From Neorhodopirellula pilleata (GTDB taxonomy: Bacteria > Planctomycetota > Planctomycetia > Pirellulales > Pirellulaceae): DNA of 64,000 nt. Below the pieces are notes generated by a model. That model had not been told where the DNA came from. It made no database searches and was given only the letters and a program-made list of their open reading frames with translations. The stretch is from the NCBI RefSeq assembly GCF_007859915.1, contig NZ_SJPM01000003.1:124001-188000 (forward strand), in the 5' to 3' direction. Position 1 is the stretch's first letter. Each line of letters starts with the position of its first letter. Positions 1 through 8,093 of this stretch are shown piece by piece. Position numbers and translations under genes: made by a program.

Positions 1-928
1 CACCGAGATCGACGATGGCATCGGCACCGGTGTACTGTTTCCAGGGCAGGTTGCAAGCGGTCTGGTCATCGCCGTCGCACAACGAAGCATCATCGATTCG
101 CTTGCCATCCACTTCTACCCAACCGGCCGCACCGATCGCATGATCAAGACCGTCTATCGGATGCGGCACCATCACCGAGCGCAGATGGGGGTTGCGCTGA
201 AGATGGTAAGTGATGTCGATACTGCGAGCCTCGGCGAAGCTGTTGTGCACGAGCAACCGCATGGCCGGCGCTTCGCCTGGCTCGCCCCATCCGGCAGCGT
301 TGGTCTGTACTCGCAACACTCGCTCACCGGGTTCCCGACAGGCAATCAGAGCATCGCACGCTAGCCCACAATGCCCTTCGCGGTCGGTGAACGCGACGAG
401 GTGGATGCTCTTGAGGCTCGCATCGACGACACCGTTGCGATCACGTTGTGGATAGGCTTGCTGAAAGGATTCGGTATCGGCCAGATCGCACTCGATCCAC
501 TGCCAGCCTGTCTTGGCCGGCCATGTGCGAATCAGGGCTTCGCCTTCGCCATCGGAGACCTGGAACCCAATCGTGGCGATGTTGCCGTCCTCAGCGACAT
601 GGACCCAACAACCAAAACCCAGAAGGTCTGGAAAGGGACCATCGGCAAGACGGGCATCGAGCTTGGCACCGCCCTGCTGAGCATCGCCCTCCAGACTCGT
701 GGCACAGTTGCCGACCTTCGACGCGACGGTTGCCCGGCCGACACGGGGATTGCCCACTCGCCAAGCGCCGAAACCGGGCAGCGAACCGCCGTCGAGGATA
801 GCCAGCAGCTCCTGCTGGTTGCCAACCGCGAGAGCAGCACAGCGGCTGTCCTTCGGCGCAACCCCGTTGGCCGCGAGGCCACCGCAAAGGCACCATCCCA
901 GTAATGAAGCGGTCAGAAGTTTCCGCAC
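1..928 (-). CDS. Secreted protein of unknown function, C-terminus beyond the left edge
   Basis: The minus strand is open without a stop from a GTG codon at 928-926 to base 1, giving about 309 residues; the rest lies outside the window. The start is supported by an AAGGAG ribosome-binding site six bases upstream of the GTG. The N-terminus has a basic start (MRKLL), a hydrophobic stretch with two Cys, and a likely signal peptidase I site near GLAANG, so the protein is probably exported. The body is rich in Gly, Asp and Trp, has several Cys pairs and contains beta-strand-like stretches such as WVHVAEDGNIATIGF. This suggests a beta-sandwich or carbohydrate-binding fold, but I recognise no family. 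Forward-strand frames here are shadows. Confidence 0.7.
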   Translation of the reverse strand, partial: MRKLLTASLLGWCLCGGLAANGVAPKDSRCAALAVGNQQELLAILDGGSLPGFGAWRVGNPRVGRATVASKVGNCATSLEGDAQQGGAKLDARLADGPFPDLLGFGCWVHVAEDGNIATIGFQVSDGEGEALIRTWPAKTGWQWIECDLADTESFQQAYPQRDRNGVVDASLKSIHLVAFTDREGHCGLACDALIACREPGERVLRVQTNAAGWGEPGEAPAMRLLVHNSFAEARSIDITYHLQRNPHLRSVMVPHPIDGLDHAIGAAGWVEVDGKRIDDASLCDGDDQTACNLPWKQYTGADAIVDLG

Positions 929-1259
929 GGCTTGCTCCTTGATTGTTTTTAGAGCCCATCTAGGGTGTCCGATTTCTCAGGGGCCGAATTGTACTAGGGG
1001 AAAATGGTTGCTCAAGCATGAGGCTCGCGCAGGGATCGGGCTGGGTTTTCGGTTTTGATTTGGGTGAAATTTGAAGGACTCACTTCGGGTTCACCTCGGA
1101 GCTTGTTCCATGGCGGGGAAGCTTCGCGATGAGTGTACGAAATGGCTCTGCGAACGCGTGAGTTTGTGGAGATTAAGTTGCCGAGAGACTTTTTCTTCGC
1201 TGCCGTTTCCGAGGCGGGGAACACTGTTCATCGATAAAGGTACGCTCATCTGCAGTTCT

Positions 1260-1322
1260 GGCAGGAAAATTGAGGGCAGGAAAATTGGTGCCGATCATCT
1301 TCTTGCCTCTAATCTTCCTGCC
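1260..1322. repeat. Palindromic intergenic repeat (GGCAGGAAAAT type)
   Basis: Two direct copies of GGCAGGAAAATTG-like sequence on the left (1260-1288) face an inverted counterpart ending CTAATCTTCCTGCC at 1322, so the block can fold into a hairpin. From memory, this kind of CTTCCTGCC palindrome recurs between genes in Rhodopirellula-type genomes; this was not checked. Confidence 0.6.
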
Positions 1323-1489
1323 AGTGAACCGATGACGCAACAAACGAACCAATCCACGGAAATCGCGCATTAGTCCATTCCACAGACGACCATGCCGATG
1401 CTCAACGTTCGGGCGATGACAAAAGACTCTCAAGAACCAATTAGCACCGGCAGATTGTTTCGGGAGCGTTTCGCGAGAAAGAATTGGGA

Positions 1490-1580
1490 ACGCTTATCAG
1501 CACTGATCGAACACTAATTCGTGTCTCCCGCCCATCGTGTTGTATATCCTGATTAGTGTGCGATCAGCGGAGATTAGCGT
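1490..1580. repeat. Long imperfect inverted repeat
   Basis: The left arm 1490-1518 (CGCTTATCAGCACTGATCG followed by AACACTAAT) pairs with the right arm 1552-1580 (ATTAGTGTGCGATCAGCG followed by GAGATTAGCGT). Most of the roughly 28 positions match. The loop is about 33 bases. It lies in a 1 kb gap without a convincing gene. Confidence 0.65.
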
Positions 1581-1768
1581 TCCAGTAACTTCCGTAGAGA
1601 GATTCGAGGTTGTTGATTTGATTGAGTCACGGTACACGGATCTTCGCAGATGACGGATTCGCGTTCGAATCTGTGGAATTCGGTGCAATCGGTGGCTGTC
1701 GAAGTACACTTGCGCCGTGGCCAGCAAAGACCTGCGCTCTTTGCGCCGAAGGCGTTGTTAGCCATTAG

Positions 1769-1798
1769 CCGGTGGTCGTGCGAGGCGAATACCACCGG
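1769..1798. repeat. Short perfect hairpin in repeat-derived intergenic DNA
   Basis: CCGGTGGT (1769-1776) pairs perfectly with ACCACCGG (1791-1798). The surrounding 1650-1920 contains open frames on both strands with no ribosome-binding site or recognisable domain. I regard it as repeat-derived non-coding DNA, and saw no supported gene anywhere in 929-1960. Confidence 0.5.
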
Positions 1799-1960
1799 AC
1801 AACCAACCCTAGTGGTGCCGCATTTCCGACGTGAGTTTGGTAGAAAGGTGCCTGAAGCGACGTTCACTTTCAGAACCGCACTCGAGTACGTCACGCCCCT
1901 TCCCACTGGGCAGAAGTGAATCGCAGAATGCCCTTACTTGCTCCCTGAATCTTGCTCGTT

Positions 1961-4042
1961 ATGAACGCACCCTACAAATTTGCACTGATTATCGTAAGTT
2001 GCTGCTGGCTCAACACGGCCTGTGGCCAGGACACCGATTGGCCGGAGTATCTTGGGGGAAAAGAGCGTGATCTCTATTCATCACTCGAACAGATTAATCG
2101 CGGAAATGTCTCTCAATTGAAAGTTGCCTGGACCTATGAGACGGGCAATGCAGCCGAGTATCAGGCGAACAACCTGATGGTGGGCGGCGTGCTTTACACG
2201 CCGACGGCAACTCGCAAGGTGATCGCGCTCGACGCGGCCACGGGCGCGGAACTCTGGCAATGGGATCCGGCGAACGAACACACGGGCGCTGGTAGCCCGA
2301 GGCAGCGAGGGCTGGTTCACTGGGGGAGTGAAACCGGTGGGGAGCAGCGATTGTTCACTGGGGTGAACGGTTTCCTATTCGCGATCGATCCGATGACTGG
2401 CAAAACCATTCGAGAGTTTGGGGAGAATGGTTCGATCAATCTTGGCTCGGGGTTGAACACTCCCGGCGTCACGTACAAAGACCTGTTGATCGTTGGCGGC
2501 CTGGGCGGCAAGGGGGCCGTCCGAGCGTTCGATGTCCGAACCGGTGAGCGCCGTTGGATTTTTCATTTGATTCCCCGACCCGGCGAGGTCGGATACGACA
2601 CCTGGCCGGAAGACGCCTACAGAACGGCAACAGGTGCGATGCCCTGGTGCGGCCAGTCGCTTGATGAAGAACGAGGAATCGTTTACATCGCCACCAAGAC
2701 TGCTGAGCCGGATTTCTATGGAGCCGACCGACATGGCAAGAACTTGTTCGCCAACTGCATCCTCGCGCTCAATGCCGTCACAGGGGAACGGATCTGGCAT
2801 TTTCAAATCGTTCATCACGATCTGCTTGACAAAGACTTGCCCTGCCCGCCCGTGTTGCTCACCGTGAACCACGACGGCAAGAAGATCGATGCGGTTGCCC
2901 AGGGGACCAAACATGGTTTGCTGTTTGTGTTCGACCGCGTCACGGGTGAACCTCTTTGGCCGATCGAAGAGCGACCGGTTCCACAATCCGATTTGTTCGG
3001 CGAGCAGGCTTGGCCGACTCAGCCGTTCCCTACCAAGCCACCGCCGCTGATGCGTCAGCGATACACTGACGAAGATGCATCGAACATTTCACCTGCGACA
3101 CATCAGAAGACATTGGATCGGATTCGTGCTGCAAAGAACTTTGGGCCTTTCCCGGCACCGAGCCTGAACGAGACGGTGATGTTTCCTGGGTTTGATGGCG
3201 GGATGGAGTGGGGCGGCGGCGCTGCGGATCCTGACGGGATCTACTACGTCAACGTCAATGAGATGCCGTGGTTGCTTCAAATGATTGAAACACGTCATAC
3301 CGATGGCTCCAAGCTGATGCCGGGCGAACGTGATTACATGCTCTATTGCGGCGTGTGTCATGGATTGGATCTCAAAGGCAATCTTGAACTGCAGTTTCCG
3401 CCGTTGCTCGACATTGATAAACGAAAAACGCGAGCCGAGATCGAACTGCAGACGCGGCAAGGGAAGGGGCGGATGCCCGCTTACGGCGACATGCCGGAGG
3501 CGCAGCGTTCCGCCATTCTCGATTACGTACTCAACAAAGGCGCACCAAAGAACGCCGATCGCGACGAATCAAAGACGCCAGAGCCAGCAACTGTTGATCC
3601 TAACAACGAACGGCCGACCTATGCCTTTGGAGGATTTCGTCGCTGGTTGGACGACGAAGGTTACCCGGCGATCAAGCCACCGTGGGGGACTTTGAATGCG
3701 GTGGATCTCAACTCGGGCGAAATCAAGTGGAGTGTCGTGTTGGGCGAGTATCCCGAACTGACTGCCCGAGGAATCCCGCCGACTGGAACAGAAAACTACG
3801 GCGGTCCGTTGGTGACGGCCGGAGGCCTGATCTTTATCGGTGCCACTGCGGACGAAACGTTTCGCGCATTCAACAAGGACACCGGCGAACTTTTATGGAA
3901 AGCGAGGTTGCCGTTTAGCGGCAACGCCAGTCCGAGTACCTACATGGCGGATGGACGCCAGTTTGTGGTCATTTCTGCCGGAGGAGGCAAAAGCGGCCGA
4001 CCGCGAGGCGGAACCATCGTGGCGTTTGCTTTGCCGGAGTGA
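1961..4042 (+). CDS. PQQ-dependent dehydrogenase with inserted cytochrome c domain
   Basis: About 693 residues. A signal-peptide-like N-terminus (MNAPYKFALIIVSCCWLN) points to export. Beta-propeller repeats of the quinoprotein alcohol/glucose dehydrogenase type follow, for example VIALDAATGAELWQWD, LFVFDRVTGEPLWP and FRAFNKDTGELLWKA. A cytochrome c domain is inserted before the last propeller blades: haem motif CGVCH near residue 463 and a likely axial Met in GRMPAY. The enzyme probably oxidises a sugar or alcohol in the periplasm and passes electrons to its own haem; the substrate cannot be read from the sequence. A TTG at 1952 is in frame, but the ATG at 1961 gives the more usual signal peptide. 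Its last 74 bases overlap the convergent gene on the other strand. Confidence 0.88.
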   Translation: MNAPYKFALIIVSCCWLNTACGQDTDWPEYLGGKERDLYSSLEQINRGNVSQLKVAWTYETGNAAEYQANNLMVGGVLYTPTATRKVIALDAATGAELWQWDPANEHTGAGSPRQRGLVHWGSETGGEQRLFTGVNGFLFAIDPMTGKTIREFGENGSINLGSGLNTPGVTYKDLLIVGGLGGKGAVRAFDVRTGERRWIFHLIPRPGEVGYDTWPEDAYRTATGAMPWCGQSLDEERGIVYIATKTAEPDFYGADRHGKNLFANCILALNAVTGERIWHFQIVHHDLLDKDLPCPPVLLTVNHDGKKIDAVAQGTKHGLLFVFDRVTGEPLWPIEERPVPQSDLFGEQAWPTQPFPTKPPPLMRQRYTDEDASNISPATHQKTLDRIRAAKNFGPFPAPSLNETVMFPGFDGGMEWGGGAADPDGIYYVNVNEMPWLLQMIETRHTDGSKLMPGERDYMLYCGVCHGLDLKGNLELQFPPLLDIDKRKTRAEIELQTRQGKGRMPAYGDMPEAQRSAILDYVLNKGAPKNADRDESKTPEPATVDPNNERPTYAFGGFRRWLDDEGYPAIKPPWGTLNAVDLNSGEIKWSVVLGEYPELTARGIPPTGTENYGGPLVTAGGLIFIGATADETFRAFNKDTGELLWKARLPFSGNASPSTYMADGRQFVVISAGGGKSGRPRGGTIVAFALPE

Positions 4043-5099
4043 ACACGGACTGCGAGAGTTGCTGCCTAGGCGTTCCTGGTGAATCAGGAAACTCGGCGAC
4101 GAACGCCGGATCGCACACGACGACCGGTGGCGTCCATGTGAGTACCAACGCGCCTAATGTCGACAAGCCCATCGAGAACGCGGCATACCAAGGAAGTTGC
4201 CCGTAGGCAAGCATCGTCAACTGCTTTTTCTTTGCTTGCGATAACTCTTGTTCGAGGCTGTACTGGCTGATCACATCTTCCCGCCGAAGCGGATTGCACA
4301 ACGCCAGCATTTCTCCATAGCTAACTTCATTCGTTCGACATTGTTCGTGAGCTTTGAGTGCCATCAAGGCTGTTTTACGCCGTTCAAACTCAAGTTTTGC
4401 TTGGTAAGCATCAATGGCTTTTTGTCGACGTTGAATCGCTTTGCGGATCAAATAGCGGGGCAATGCGGTCAACCCGTTCCATGAAGTCGCGCTGGCTTGC
4501 TGGATCCGACGCGGAATGAATCTCATCCGATATTCAGAAAACACTTCGCTTTGGATTTTACGGATCGTCTTGGCGATCGAGTCGCCCGTGGTGAAGTACA
4601 GCTGGTCATCCAATTCAACACAGAGTGGTTTCAGATACATCACCTTCACTCCTTTTTTCTTTCCCGGTCCAGCCAAGAACTCTTCGAGTCGCGTTTGCAC
4701 GCAAGCGGGGACGATGTCGGTGATTTTGTCGAAATTTTCTTCTTCGGTGATCTGCACAAATAGCTTTCCTTTGGGCAGTCGGATCGACGCTTTGGTTAAC
4801 TCGATCTCACGAACCTGAGTGAATTGATTCCGGTGCGAATCGACTAGACGCTCCCATCGAGCTTCCGTTGATTTCAGCCAACCCTTTTGAGCAAGCATCA
4901 ACTCAGCCAACTCGACGCTGCAATCTTTCGGTGGAACCCACACTGGATCGTCCGACCAATTTCCAAAAACCTTCAACTCCTGATCGAGAGAGAACGGTCG
5001 GGCCTTCGACGAATTCACGATCGACGGACGAATCGACTTGTTCTCCACCGGAGGAGGAGCGAGCGGGGTAACAATAGGGTTGGCGAAAGCAATCGACAT
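3969..5099 (-). CDS. Hypothetical protein with one C-terminal membrane segment
   Basis: 376 residues from an ATG preceded by GTGGAG at ribosome-binding distance. The N-terminus is Pro-rich and lacks a clear signal peptide. The middle is charged and alpha-helical, with a probable coiled coil around the run RKAIQRRQKAIDAYQAK. A hydrophobic segment (AAFSMGLSTLGALVLTW) near residue 310 could be a membrane anchor. I recognise no domain. The 3' end runs 74 bases antisense into the PQQ dehydrogenase gene, so the last 25 or so residues may be a late extension after loss of an earlier stop. Function unknown. Confidence 0.65.
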   Translation of the reverse strand: MSIAFANPIVTPLAPPPVENKSIRPSIVNSSKARPFSLDQELKVFGNWSDDPVWVPPKDCSVELAELMLAQKGWLKSTEARWERLVDSHRNQFTQVREIELTKASIRLPKGKLFVQITEEENFDKITDIVPACVQTRLEEFLAGPGKKKGVKVMYLKPLCVELDDQLYFTTGDSIAKTIRKIQSEVFSEYRMRFIPRRIQQASATSWNGLTALPRYLIRKAIQRRQKAIDAYQAKLEFERRKTALMALKAHEQCRTNEVSYGEMLALCNPLRREDVISQYSLEQELSQAKKKQLTMLAYGQLPWYAAFSMGLSTLGALVLTWTPPVVVCDPAFVAEFPDSPGTPRQQLSQSVFTPAKQTPRWFRLAVGRFCLLRQK

Positions 5100-5435
5100 C
5101 GCAAAACTCCACAGAACAGATGAAGGGACGAATCTGACGGACTTCTTTCAAGGCCGAAAAGATGGTCGCTCGGGGCGCTTCGTTCTATCCGACAATTCCA
5201 TTCTAGCGGTCATTTCATCTCGAAAGTCAATTTCATCCGTCGTTATTCAGCCCTGCGGTCCCAGAATCTGTTTCGGTTGAACCGATCGCATTCAAAGCTT
5301 CTGGAAAGCCGCGATCAGGGATCATTCCTTCGGCAAATTATGTCAACACGCCAGTAGCTGGATTATTCACGTGAATGGTTGAATACACCGGAACTATCTT
5401 CCTAAGTACCCAAACATAAGTTTTTGGGTTAAACG

Positions 5436-5497
5436 CACGTAGCAGCGTCTCTCCGAGACGCTGAATGCTACGAGTCTCGGAAAGACTCGCCTACGTG
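5436..5497. repeat. Palindromic repeat between two minus-strand genes
   Basis: CACGTAG at the left end pairs with CTACGTG at the right end, and GTCTCTCCGAGAC (5447-5459) is followed by a related GAGTCTCGGAAAGAC (5472-5486). It lies in the 5100-5536 gap, which otherwise shows nothing except possible promoter DNA for the minus-strand gene ending at 3969. From memory, the CGTCTCTCCGAGACG family is common between genes in Rhodopirellula relatives. Confidence 0.65.
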
Positions 5498-5536
5498 TTC
5501 TGCGGATTTACTTGTGCATTGGTGCTTAGATAGCAC

Positions 5537-6331
5537 CTAGTGAATCGTCCAGCCTCCGTCGACGACCAACGTGTGACCGGTGATCATCGACGCCGCTTCG
5601 GATGCCAGAAAAATCACGGGGGCCGAGATTTCCGAGGGTTCGGCGAGGTCTCCACGCAACAGGTTGTTTGCTTTCACCGCGTCGGCGAATGCCGGATTTT
5701 CTCTCATCGCTTGCTCCGCCATCGGCGATCTCGTGACGGTGGGTGCGACCGCGTTGACGCGGATGCCATGTGCCGCCCACTCGACCGCCATCGTCCGCGT
5801 GAGGTTGACGACGCCGCCTTTGGCCGCGCTGTAAGGACCACGCATCGGCGCGCCAATGACGCCGGCCTGGGACGAAAGGTTGACGATGCTTCCGCCTCCG
5901 CCTTGTTCGATCATGCGACGGGCGACGATTTGACTGCAGAAGAAAACACTCTTCAAGTTGGTGTCGACAATCTTGTCGTACAGCGTTTCATCGTAGTCCA
6001 GGATGCTCTTTTGTGAATTGAATCCCGCATTGTTGATCAACACGTTGATCGAACCATGGAATTCGGCGACGGCTTCAACGAACGATTCGATGGATTGATT
6101 GTCGGTAACATCGAGTCGATGGGTCGTGCAAACACCGCCTTCGTCTGAAATGGTTCGGGACAACGAATCCAATTCTTCCATGGTGCGGCTACCCGCAGCG
6201 ATTCGCGCACCGGACCGGTGTGCATCCAAAGCAATGGTGCGACCGATGCCTCGCCCGGCCCCAGTCACCACCACCGTCTTTCCGTCAAGCCCGAAGCATG
6301 GCAAGCTAGACTTTTCGTCATTCCCGGGCAT
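5537..6331 (-). CDS. SDR-family NAD(P)-dependent oxidoreductase
   Basis: 264 residues, the normal length for a classical short-chain dehydrogenase. It has the Rossmann nucleotide-binding motif TGAGRGIG near residue 23, the NNAG structural motif, and the catalytic Ser plus YSAAK (Tyr-x-x-x-Lys) typical of FabG-like enzymes. The end GHTLVVDGGWTIH is the usual SDR C-terminal signature. It should reduce or oxidise a carbonyl or alcohol with NAD(P)H in the cytoplasm; the substrate is unknown. It is divergent from the sulfatase gene, with about 145 bases between starts, so a sugar-related substrate is possible but unproven. Confidence 0.9.
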   Translation of the reverse strand: MPGNDEKSSLPCFGLDGKTVVVTGAGRGIGRTIALDAHRSGARIAAGSRTMEELDSLSRTISDEGGVCTTHRLDVTDNQSIESFVEAVAEFHGSINVLINNAGFNSQKSILDYDETLYDKIVDTNLKSVFFCSQIVARRMIEQGGGGSIVNLSSQAGVIGAPMRGPYSAAKGGVVNLTRTMAVEWAAHGIRVNAVAPTVTRSPMAEQAMRENPAFADAVKANNLLRGDLAEPSEISAPVIFLASEAASMITGHTLVVDGGWTIH

Positions 6332-6476
6332 CTCTCGTGTCCTTCGTATCGTGAGTAAGTACAGGACTTGGCCCGCATTTGACTTGTGAGATCAGAGCGT
6401 CGAAACTGTGTTCTGACCATCCACTAGCATATTGACCTTTCAAGCAAGAATTTTCAACGTGATTCACCTCCCAGAT

Positions 6477-7910
6477 ATGATTACTCATCGCTCGGAATTC
6501 TTCGGTTATCGCCCGGTATCTCGACGCCCTTGGTTGCGTAAAGTTATGACCATCCTCATGACGGTTTGCGTAGTTTTGGTCGCCCAAGCGTTGACTCTCG
6601 ATCAACTGCGAGCCGATTCCGCTGGTCGTCCGAATCTTGTCTTGATCCTCGCGGATGACTTGGGATACGGGGATGTCGGTTTTCATGGGTCGACCGAGGT
6701 GCGCACGCCGAACTTGGATCGGCTGGCGAGTGAAGGCCTGATGATGACCCAGATGCGAGCCAATTGCACGGTTTGCTCGCCGACCCGCGCCGCGATCTTG
6801 ACTGGCATATACGCCGACCGCGCTGGGGTCCCCGGAGTGATTCGAACGAAGCCTGAAAATTCGTGGGGTTATTTGAAGCCCGGACTTCCGACGCTGGCCG
6901 ATCGGCTCGGCGAAGCCGGTTATCACACCGGCATCGTCGGGAAATGGCACCTCGGGCTGACGGCCGAGAATCATCCATGCCGGCGTGGGTTTGATCATTT
7001 CCACGGTTTCCTCGGCGACATGATGGATGATTACTACACCCATCGTCGCGAGGGCTTCAATTACATGCGGCTTAATGAAACCGAGATCGAGCCGACCGGT
7101 CATGCGACGGAGTTGTTTACGCAATGGGCGATCGATTACATGAAAGAACAATCCGGCGCACCGGAGAAGCCGTTCTTTTTATACCTGGCGTACAATGCGC
7201 CGCATTTCCCGATTCAGCCGCCCGAGGAGTGGTTCCAGAAAGTTCGCAACCGTGATCCTGAATTGACGGAAGCACGGGCCAAGAATGTCGCATTCGTGGA
7301 ACACTTGGATGACCAAATCGGCGTCCTGTTGAAACGAATGGATGAACTCGGATTGCGTGACAATACGCTCCTGGTGTTCACATCCGACAATGGCGGATCA
7401 CTGCCACATTCGCAAAACAATGATCCTTGGCGGGACGGCAAACAAAGCCACTATGACGGCGGATTGAAAGTGCCATACGTTGTCCGGTATCCCGGTAAAG
7501 TGAAGGCGGGTAGTCAGAGCGATTATCAAGGACTGAACTTTGACTCGTTTGCCACTTTCCTTCAGTATGGCGGTGTTCGGACTCCTGACGATATCAACGC
7601 CGTCGGATTGAAAGAGCATTTCGAGGGTGGGCCGGCTCCGGATTCGGATCGCGAATTATACTTCGTCCGACGGGAGGGCGGGGCGGCCTATGTTGGGCAC
7701 GCCTACCACGCACTGATTCGAGGCAAATGGAAGCTGATGCAGAACGACCCGTTCTCGCCGCTGCAATTGTTTGACCTCGAGAACGATCCACAGGAAACCA
7801 CCAATGTGATCGACGGAAATCGTCAAGTTGCGATGTCGATGAAAAAAGCGTTGGCCGGTCACATTCAAATCGGCGGTCACACGGCTTGGCAGGGGCCTCG
7901 GGACGAATAG
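6477..7910 (+). CDS. Type I formylglycine-dependent sulfatase, exported
   Basis: About 477 residues. The N-terminus has Arg/Lys followed by a hydrophobic stretch (MTILMTVCVVLVAQALT), consistent with export. The metal-binding start NLVLILADDLGYGDVG is followed by the sulfatase signature CSPTRAAILTG; the Cys near residue 100 is the one converted to formylglycine. Further family motifs are GKWHLG and TSDNGG. It should hydrolyse sulfate esters, plausibly of sulfated algal polysaccharides, a known planctomycete speciality. The ATG at 6477 was preferred over an upstream in-frame TTG (6432); an ATG at 6546 just before the hydrophobic core is also possible. Confidence 0.92.
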   Translation: MITHRSEFFGYRPVSRRPWLRKVMTILMTVCVVLVAQALTLDQLRADSAGRPNLVLILADDLGYGDVGFHGSTEVRTPNLDRLASEGLMMTQMRANCTVCSPTRAAILTGIYADRAGVPGVIRTKPENSWGYLKPGLPTLADRLGEAGYHTGIVGKWHLGLTAENHPCRRGFDHFHGFLGDMMDDYYTHRREGFNYMRLNETEIEPTGHATELFTQWAIDYMKEQSGAPEKPFFLYLAYNAPHFPIQPPEEWFQKVRNRDPELTEARAKNVAFVEHLDDQIGVLLKRMDELGLRDNTLLVFTSDNGGSLPHSQNNDPWRDGKQSHYDGGLKVPYVVRYPGKVKAGSQSDYQGLNFDSFATFLQYGGVRTPDDINAVGLKEHFEGGPAPDSDRELYFVRREGGAAYVGHAYHALIRGKWKLMQNDPFSPLQLFDLENDPQETTNVIDGNRQVAMSMKKALAGHIQIGGHTAWQGPRDE

Positions 7911-8093
7911 GTTCGGCTACTGCCGCAATCATACAAGGCCGACGCGGAACTACTCGTTGGTTTCATCAGCCGTACCGCGTTAGCGGCGGTTAACGGATCG
8001 CAAACCGGGGTTAACGCCGAATGGCAAATTGCTGTAATTAGTTCCCCGATTTAATCACATCAAGCGAGACGAGTTCGGATGCTGGTCGGCTTG

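Noticed and set aside
371..904. 177-residue plus-strand frame at the left end
   Set aside because: It is antisense to the minus-strand exported protein, which has a better start, ribosome site and signal peptide.
1574..1906. 110-residue minus-strand frame in the repeat-filled gap
   Set aside because: It has no ribosome-binding site or recognisable domain and covers palindromic repeat DNA; both strands are open here.
2375..2986. 203-residue minus-strand frame inside the PQQ dehydrogenase
   Set aside because: It is a shadow of the propeller repeats on the other strand.
6318..7151. 277-residue minus-strand frame opposite the sulfatase start
   Set aside because: It is antisense to strongly conserved sulfatase motifs and has no domain of its own.
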